The notes under the pieces are model-generated. The model ran no database searches, was not told the origin of the DNA, and saw only the letters and a list, made by a program, of their open reading frames with translations. Shown here piece after piece: positions 6,152-10,457 of a DNA stretch of 10,457 bases. Source of the DNA: Synergistaceae bacterium (GTDB lineage: Bacteria; Synergistota; Synergistia; Synergistales; Synergistaceae); contig JAAYEY010000128.1 of the NCBI GenBank assembly GCA_012728505.1, forward strand, positions 1-10,457, in the 5' to 3' direction. Every line of letters starts with the position of its first letter. Positions within the stretch are counted from its first letter, which is position 1. A program made the position numbers and the translations under genes.

Positions 6152-7513
6152 ATGTCTTTAATTCTAATAAAAAATGGAATCATTGGTAAGGCAGAAGGGT
6201 CTTTTCGTGGCGATGTGCTTGTCGAGGGAGAAAAAATCGTTGAAGCCAAAGAATCCATTGAATGCAAAGAGGCTGCCCTTGTCGATGCGAAAGGCTCTTA
6301 TGTAATTCCTGGAGGTGTAGACCCACATACCCACGTTAGCCTCTCTTCAAAAGGAAGAAGTGTTTCTGATGGATTTGAGGCAGCAACAAAGGCGGCAATA
6401 TGGGGAGGTACTACAACTATAGTTGAGCATCCTAGCTTTGCCCCTGAAGGTTCGCCACTTTCATTTGCTGTCGATGATGTAGTAAAAAAAGGATTTTGCA
6501 GGTCATACACGGACTTTGGAGTTCACATGGTCTTTCAAGGTACCGAAAAAACGAGCGACATTGAAATAGAAGAACTTATCGATCGAGGATTTCCGACCGG
6601 AAAGGTCTACACGACCTACGATGCCAGACTTACAGATGAAAAAATAATCCCTCTGATGAAAAAGATGATTTCTTACAGAGGTCTCCTTTTTTACCATGCA
6701 GAAAATGATGCAGTAATAAGAGAACTTTCTTCAGACTTTGAGACGAAAAACAAGACAGGAAGTGAATATTGGCCCCTCAGCCGTCCCGATTACTGCGAGT
6801 CAGAGGCCATAAAGCACATTTTAGCTTTAGCAAAGACTACGGGAGCACCGACCTATATTGTCCATCTTTCGACAGGGCTGGGTTTAAGGGAAATTAAAGA
6901 GGCAAGGGCTGAAGGACAAAAAGTCTTTGCAGAGACTTGCCCCCAATATCTTTGCCTTGATGAAGAGCTGTACACGTCGGAAAACGGTCTAGATTTTATT
7001 ATGGCCCCACCTCTTCGCAGGAAGGAAGACCGTGAAGCTTTATGGGATGCGATCTCGTCCGGTGATATAGATACAGTTGGTACTGATCACTGTTCTTTCA
7101 GCAGAGAGGCTAAATTAAAATACGGAAGAAAAAATGTTTTTGAATCTCCCGGTGGGATACCGGGTATAGAGACCAGGATGCCGATACTCTTTTCTGAGGG
7201 AGTGCATAAAGGACGAATCAGTCTTGAACGTTTCGTGGCTGTAACTTCTTCTAACCCCGCAAAGATCCTCGGTATTTCAGACAAAGGCAGGTTGGAGCCG
7301 GGGGCCGATGCAGATATCGTAATCATCGATTCAGAAGATGAAAGGATCCTATCCAAAGAGACTCTCCACCAAAAAGTCGACTACACTCCTTTTGATGGAA
7401 TGAGAGTGAGGGGTTTTCCTTCTCACGTCTGGCTGAGAGGTGTGCCAATGCTTACTGAGGGTGTTTTTGTTGCAGAGGAGCCCTCTGGTCGCTTTATAAA
7501 GAGATTTTTATAG
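6152..7513 (+). CDS. hyuA: Dihydropyrimidinase/D-hydantoinase family amidohydrolase (HyuA/YgeZ-like)
   Basis: This 453-aa metal-dependent cyclic amidohydrolase opens hydantoin- or dihydropyrimidine-like rings. All six expected binuclear metal ligands are visible: H59 and H61 (DPHTH), the carboxylated lysine K151 (GKVYTTY), H182 (YHAEN), H238 (VHLSTG) and D312 (GTDHC). Segments such as LSRPDYCESEAI, ETCPQYL and DYTPFDGMRVRG read like the E. coli YgeZ/HyuA subgroup more than allantoinase or dihydroorotase, as far as I can judge by memory. The ATG at 6152 is chosen because GGAGG at 6139-6143 is 8 bp away; the TTG at 6146 is too close to it. The gene is convergent with ssnA. Together they suggest a catabolic role on purine-derived or hydantoin compounds; the true substrate is unknown. 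Confidence 0.9.
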   Translation: MSLILIKNGIIGKAEGSFRGDVLVEGEKIVEAKESIECKEAALVDAKGSYVIPGGVDPHTHVSLSSKGRSVSDGFEAATKAAIWGGTTTIVEHPSFAPEGSPLSFAVDDVVKKGFCRSYTDFGVHMVFQGTEKTSDIEIEELIDRGFPTGKVYTTYDARLTDEKIIPLMKKMISYRGLLFYHAENDAVIRELSSDFETKNKTGSEYWPLSRPDYCESEAIKHILALAKTTGAPTYIVHLSTGLGLREIKEARAEGQKVFAETCPQYLCLDEELYTSENGLDFIMAPPLRRKEDREALWDAISSGDIDTVGTDHCSFSREAKLKYGRKNVFESPGGIPGIETRMPILFSEGVHKGRISLERFVAVTSSNPAKILGISDKGRLEPGADADIVIIDSEDERILSKETLHQKVDYTPFDGMRVRGFPSHVWLRGVPMLTEGVFVAEEPSGRFIKRFL

Positions 7514-7592
7514 ATAGAGAAGCTGTATTTAAAGCACAGCGAACCTCTGACGCATGTTTAAACACTCTGTGGCAAAGTATCCGGTAGGACTG
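7514..7592. other. Convergent intergenic region between hyuA and ssnA
   Basis: Transcription from both sides ends here. A short inverted repeat (GCTGT at 7522-7526, ACAGC at 7536-7540) lies just after the hyuA stop but lacks a T-run, so no confident terminator can be marked. Confidence 0.35.
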
Positions 7593-8921
7593 TTAGAGTC
7601 TTTTCCAGACTTCTTTTGAAGATTCTCTGGCCTTTGCATATATCTGATTACGATCAAGCTCAGTAAGTTTTTTGTCCTTCATTAAAACTTTCCCGTTTGC
7701 GATTGTTGTAACCACGTTTCTTCCTGAAGCTCCGAAGAGAAGGTGGCCGTTGATGTTTTTTTCATTCATTTCTGTAGGGGGCATATAGTCCATTATTATG
7801 ATATCGGCTGCATAGCCCTCTTTAATGCGTCCTATTTTAACGGGGAAGCACCTTTCGGCAATGGTGATATTGTTTTCGAAGAGCATGAGGGGAAGTTCTG
7901 TCCAGCCAGCGTTTGGATCTCCTGAAGAGTGTTTGCAGAGCGCATTTCCGATTCTGTAAGACTGCAACATATCGCACACGTAACCGTCGGTTCCAAGTCC
8001 CACAAGGATTCCTTCTTTGACCATCTCTCTAATGTCTGCTGAACCCACAGCGTTTCCCATATTAGATTCAGGATTGTGAACGACTGCAGTGCCGGTTTCC
8101 CTGAGTATCTCTCTTTCCTTTTTATTAATATGAATGCAGTGGACGAAAATTGACTTTCCACCTGTGATGCCAAAGTCATTGAATCGTTCCGCTATCCTTT
8201 TGCCATATTTTTGTATGGAGTCTTTCTCATCATTCGGGCCTTCCGCCACATGGACATGATATCCTGCGTTTCGTCCACCCATCTCCTCTACGCATCTGCC
8301 CAAGGTCAGGTCCGATAGAGTGAACGAAGCATGGAGCCCGAATTTGGCGGATATCATTGAGTCATTTTGAGCCTCAGCCCAGTCTATAAAGGAGATATTC
8401 TCTTTGATTCCGGCGTAAGCTGTTTTTTGACCGTCCCTGTCGGAGACTTCGTAGCAAAGCGATGCCCTTATGCCCGCTTCTTTGGTCGCTTTTGCGATTT
8501 CAAACAAACTTCCTTGAACGAAAGAAGGACTCGCATGGTGATCTATAACGGTTGTACACCCGCATTTTATACAGTCTACCAGAGCGGTCATGGCGCTGTA
8601 GTATGTATCTTTGAGGAAGAGAGCTTTGTCAAGTTTCCACCACAATCTTTCAAGAACCTCTGAAAAATCTTTTGCCGGCTCTCCCGGTGGTGTCATTCCT
8701 CTAGAAAAGGTGCTGTAGAAATGCATGTGAGAATTGATGAATCCGGGCATGATTAAGCCGTCTTTAGCGTCGATAAACTCTGAATCTGGGTATTTCGCTC
8801 TAATTTCGGAAGTTGTTCCCACCATTGAAACATCTGTTCCTCTTATAGCCACACAACCATCGGGAATAAAGGAGAAATCTGGATCTCTTGTTATAAGTTT
8901 TCCATTTCCAACTAGAAGCAT
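7593..8921 (-). CDS. ssnA: Putative aminohydrolase SsnA
   Basis: This 442-aa member of the ATZ/TRZ-type amidohydrolases matches the SsnA family along its full length. Key residues are H65 and H67 (NSHMH), H224 with E227 (VHVAEG), H261 (VHC), H282 (HNPESN) and D312 (LGTDGY), which form a typical mononuclear deaminase-type site. SsnA-typical blocks include LIMPGFIN, WWKLDKAL, DHHASPSF, LCYEVSDRDG and GLHASFTLSD. In other bacteria ssnA occurs with selenium-dependent molybdenum hydroxylase genes and in purine/urate catabolic clusters; its reaction is likely a deamination or hydrolysis of an aminated heterocycle, not firmly settled. The ribosome site GGGAG lies 9 bp before the start on the minus strand. 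It is downstream of ridA with a 138-bp gap that contains a hairpin. Confidence 0.9.
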   Translation of the reverse strand: MLLVGNGKLITRDPDFSFIPDGCVAIRGTDVSMVGTTSEIRAKYPDSEFIDAKDGLIMPGFINSHMHFYSTFSRGMTPPGEPAKDFSEVLERLWWKLDKALFLKDTYYSAMTALVDCIKCGCTTVIDHHASPSFVQGSLFEIAKATKEAGIRASLCYEVSDRDGQKTAYAGIKENISFIDWAEAQNDSMISAKFGLHASFTLSDLTLGRCVEEMGGRNAGYHVHVAEGPNDEKDSIQKYGKRIAERFNDFGITGGKSIFVHCIHINKKEREILRETGTAVVHNPESNMGNAVGSADIREMVKEGILVGLGTDGYVCDMLQSYRIGNALCKHSSGDPNAGWTELPLMLFENNITIAERCFPVKIGRIKEGYAADIIIMDYMPPTEMNEKNINGHLLFGASGRNVVTTIANGKVLMKDKKLTELDRNQIYAKARESSKEVWKRL

Positions 8922-9014
8922 CTTTTTTCACTCCCTCTTGGTGAAGATAAGATGGTCGTTTTGTTGCTAAATTCTTAAAAGTGTAAGAAAAGTTGAGATA
9001 ACATATAATCGTTT

Positions 9015-9049
9015 TTCTTGGGCTCTCAGACAGTCAGAAAGCCCAAGAA
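9015..9049 (-). repeat. Intercistronic hairpin between ridA and ssnA
   Basis: A perfect 10-bp inverted repeat (9015-9024 with 9040-9049) has a 15-nt loop and begins 11 bp past the ridA stop. On the minus strand the stem is followed by AAAAC, not T, so it is not a standard terminator. The loop contains TCTGAC (minus strand), complementary to GTCAGA at 9058-9053 just upstream, so alternative or pseudoknot pairing is possible. It may stabilise the ridA message or modulate read-through into ssnA; this is an inference. Confidence 0.6.
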
Positions 9050-9059
9050 GAATCTGACA

Positions 9060-9440
9060 CTATTTCAAAAGAACTATAGCCTCGATTTCAATTAGAACGT
9101 CTTTTGGGAGTCTTGCTACTTCAACGCATGATCTTGCAGGGGCGTTGTTCGGGAAATATTTTCCGTATACTTCGTTGAGCGCACCGAAATCATTCATATC
9201 TTTTATGAATACTGTTGTCTTTACGACATCGTCGAAGTCCAGTCCTTGGCTTTCTAGAGCGCCTTTCATGTTTTTCATTACCTGTTCAGTCTGTGCAACT
9301 ACGTCGCCGGGTACTACTGTCATAGTTTTGGGATCTAATGCAATCTGTCCTGAAAGGAAGAGGAACCCGCCTGCTTTTACCCCCTGTGAATAAGGTCCGA
9401 TAGCAGCCGGAGCTTTGTCTGTGCAGATTATTTCTTTCAT
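9060..9440 (-). CDS. ridA: RidA family enamine/imine deaminase
   Basis: This 126-aa protein of the YjgF/YER057c/UK114 (RidA) family hydrolyses reactive enamines and imines, such as 2-aminoacrylate made by PLP-dependent lyases, to 2-oxoacids and ammonia. The diagnostic parts are all present: AIGPYSQ (residues 13-19), FLFLSGQI, the central region with [10 protein letters not shown], and [23 protein letters not shown] at the C-terminus containing the substrate-carboxylate-binding Arg. The length is typical. The start has a GAGAGGGG ribosome site on the minus strand. It lies upstream of ssnA on the same strand and diverges from the amidohydrolase gene at 9622. In purine or diaminopropionate catabolism such a partner is common, supporting a detoxifying role in this island. 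Confidence 0.95.
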   Translation of the reverse strand: MKEIICTDKAPAAIGPYSQGVKAGGFLFLSGQIALDPKTMTVVPGDVVAQTEQVMKNMKGALESQGLDFDDVVKTTVFIKDMNDFGALNEVYGKYFPNNAPARSCVEVARLPKDVLIEIEAIVLLK

Positions 9441-9621
9441 AGTGTGATACCCCTCTCTGATTAAATAATTTCATTGTTTGGGAATAAAATTCTTATACTA
9501 TTTTACAGCATTTGGCTATAGAGGGCCTCTTTTCTTCTAATTTTTGATGATTTTTAAACTTGCATCTTTATTATGAAAGAGAAATGAGCTATTCTTTTCA
9601 CAGGACAGGCAGGTGTTGAAA
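9441..9621. promoter_or_regulatory. Divergent promoter region between ridA and the third amidohydrolase gene
   Basis: This AT-rich 181-bp gap must hold the starts of two opposite transcripts. On the plus strand TTGATG (9544-9549) and TATTAT (9569-9574) form a weak pair with a 19-bp spacer. On the minus strand TATAAG and TAAAAT boxes lie near 9490-9505 without a good -35. No clear operator was seen. Shared control of the two genes is likely but inferred from layout only. Confidence 0.35.
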
Positions 9622-10457
9622 ATGGACATCGTAATAGAAGGCAGATACAAAGGTTTCGATTACATTGTGACAGACGAGATGTCGGGAATTATCAAATTGT
9701 TAGGGAAGGGAGTTCCTCCATTCTCTCCCAAGTACTCTTTCAACCAAGATTATTCTTTAGTGCCGGGAGACTTTAACGCTCACTCACACCCTGAACAATC
9801 TATATATGTTGAAATAGTTGATAAAGAGTGGGCATTGGCAAAATGGTGCCGTGAAACGATATATAAGTACAGTATACAAATGACGGAAGAAATGATATAC
9901 AGAGCCTGTGTCAGAGCATTTGGAAGGATGCTCTCCTATGGAGTAACTTGTGTGATGGTCTCATATTACTGTCACAACAAAAAAGGAAATGAGCTTGACT
10001 CTTCCGTAATAAAGGCTGCCAAGGATGTAGGGATAAGACTTTTTATGGGGCGTATGAATTACGACGTTATAAACAACGATGCCTATCCTGAAAAGAGAGA
10101 ATCCCAGAGTTCATATTATGAGACTCCCGAGGATGCAGAAAACAACTTTGTTAAGCTACTTGAACTGGAGTCCGAAACAGTTAAGGTCGCCCCTGCTCTA
10201 CATAGTTTCCACGCAAATACTCTAGATGCTATCGTCAGAGGCATTGGCCTAGGTGTCAAATATGGGAGGAAAGTGCAGTTCCATCTTTCTGAAGACGAGG
10301 GAGATGTCAGACTGTGTCTTGGAAAATATGGAATGAGGCCGGTTGAAGTACTTGCAGACCTGAAGAAGTCAGGGAGAGTTGAGAAACTCGACCACATGAT
10401 TCTCTCAGATTGTGTCTGGACAAGCCGGAGGGAAAAAGAACTAATAAAAGAAAATGG
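9622..10457 (+). CDS. Amidohydrolase family protein, 5' part (runs off the window)
   Basis: An uninterrupted frame of 278 codons starts at ATG 9622, with AGGTG at 9611-9615, and continues past the window end. The product is an amidohydrolase of the deaminase-type (cytosine/guanine deaminase, HutF-like) branch. Candidate metal ligands are H54 and H56 in the PGDFNAHSH motif, H221 with E224 (FHLSED, the HxxE motif), and H258 (LDHM). HSFHAN at 194-199 lies in the TIM-barrel substrate region. The N-terminal beta-sandwich is short and lacks the usual NG-type opening. The segment with WALAKWCRE and SYGVTCVMVSYYCH recalls formiminoglutamate deiminase-like proteins only loosely. The GTD-type Asp would lie beyond the end. 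It diverges from ridA. Substrate unknown; a purine- or imidazole-derived compound is plausible from context. Confidence 0.85.
   Translation, partial: MDIVIEGRYKGFDYIVTDEMSGIIKLLGKGVPPFSPKYSFNQDYSLVPGDFNAHSHPEQSIYVEIVDKEWALAKWCRETIYKYSIQMTEEMIYRACVRAFGRMLSYGVTCVMVSYYCHNKKGNELDSSVIKAAKDVGIRLFMGRMNYDVINNDAYPEKRESQSSYYETPEDAENNFVKLLELESETVKVAPALHSFHANTLDAIVRGIGLGVKYGRKVQFHLSEDEGDVRLCLGKYGMRPVEVLADLKKSGRVEKLDHMILSDCVWTSRREKELIKEN

Noticed and set aside
9003-9009. Plus-strand promoter from TATAAT in ACATATAATC
   Set aside because: No -35 at acceptable spacing, and it would drive transcription antisense to ridA.
9015-9049. Rho-independent terminator of ridA
   Set aside because: The stem is good but followed by AAAAC on the minus strand and GAATC on the plus strand, with no T-run.
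10116-10397. Minus-strand Ser-rich open frame of 93 codons
   Set aside because: Opposite the long plus-strand amidohydrolase frame that carries clear metal-binding motifs.

Overview
The window looks like a piece of chromosome from a strictly anaerobic bacterium that ferments amino acids or purines. The reasons are a two-subunit ferredoxin-dependent 2-oxoacid oxidoreductase, a rubredoxin, a hemerythrin-like protein, and an SsnA/hydantoinase/RidA group typical of anaerobic nitrogen-heterocycle catabolism. The tRNA-Asn is bacterial, with an encoded CCA, a sigma-70-type promoter and an intrinsic terminator. Gene style resembles Synergistota or anaerobic Firmicutes, but this assignment is only an impression. 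No insertion sequence, CRISPR array or phage gene was seen.

Left block (about 288-3599, + strand): five closely spaced genes, each with a good Shine-Dalgarno. They encode an unrecognised 85-aa protein, a cysteine-rich DUF2769-type protein, a 53-aa rubredoxin, KorA (fused gamma-alpha subunit) and KorB (TPP/Fe-S beta subunit, overlapping korA by 4 bp). This reads as one operon that decarboxylates a 2-oxoacid to an acyl-CoA. The rubredoxin and DUF2769 protein are candidate electron-transfer partners.

Middle block (3746-5742, + strand): a hemerythrin-like HHE protein, an AlkA-type HhH-GPD DNA glycosylase and a DUF488 protein, 32 and 6 bp apart. They plausibly serve oxygen/redox handling and DNA damage repair. 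A 15-bp perfect hairpin at 5791-5826 ends this operon and also ends the convergent tRNA-Asn(GTT) on the minus strand (5834-5909), whose promoter lies at 5945-5972.

Right block (6152-10457): a YgeZ/HyuA-like hydantoinase on +, then convergent ssnA and ridA on -, then a divergent, previously unlisted third amidohydrolase on + that runs off the window. Three amidohydrolase-superfamily enzymes with RidA fit anaerobic purine/urate-type ring opening, in which RidA clears reactive 2-aminoacrylate-type enamines. That pathway assignment is an inference from gene content.

Most notable for a second look: the small cysteine-rich/rubredoxin/KorAB operon with altered residues in the KorB cofactor loop; the partial purine-type gene island with a divergent unknown amidohydrolase; and a hairpin with potential pseudoknot pairing between ridA and ssnA.
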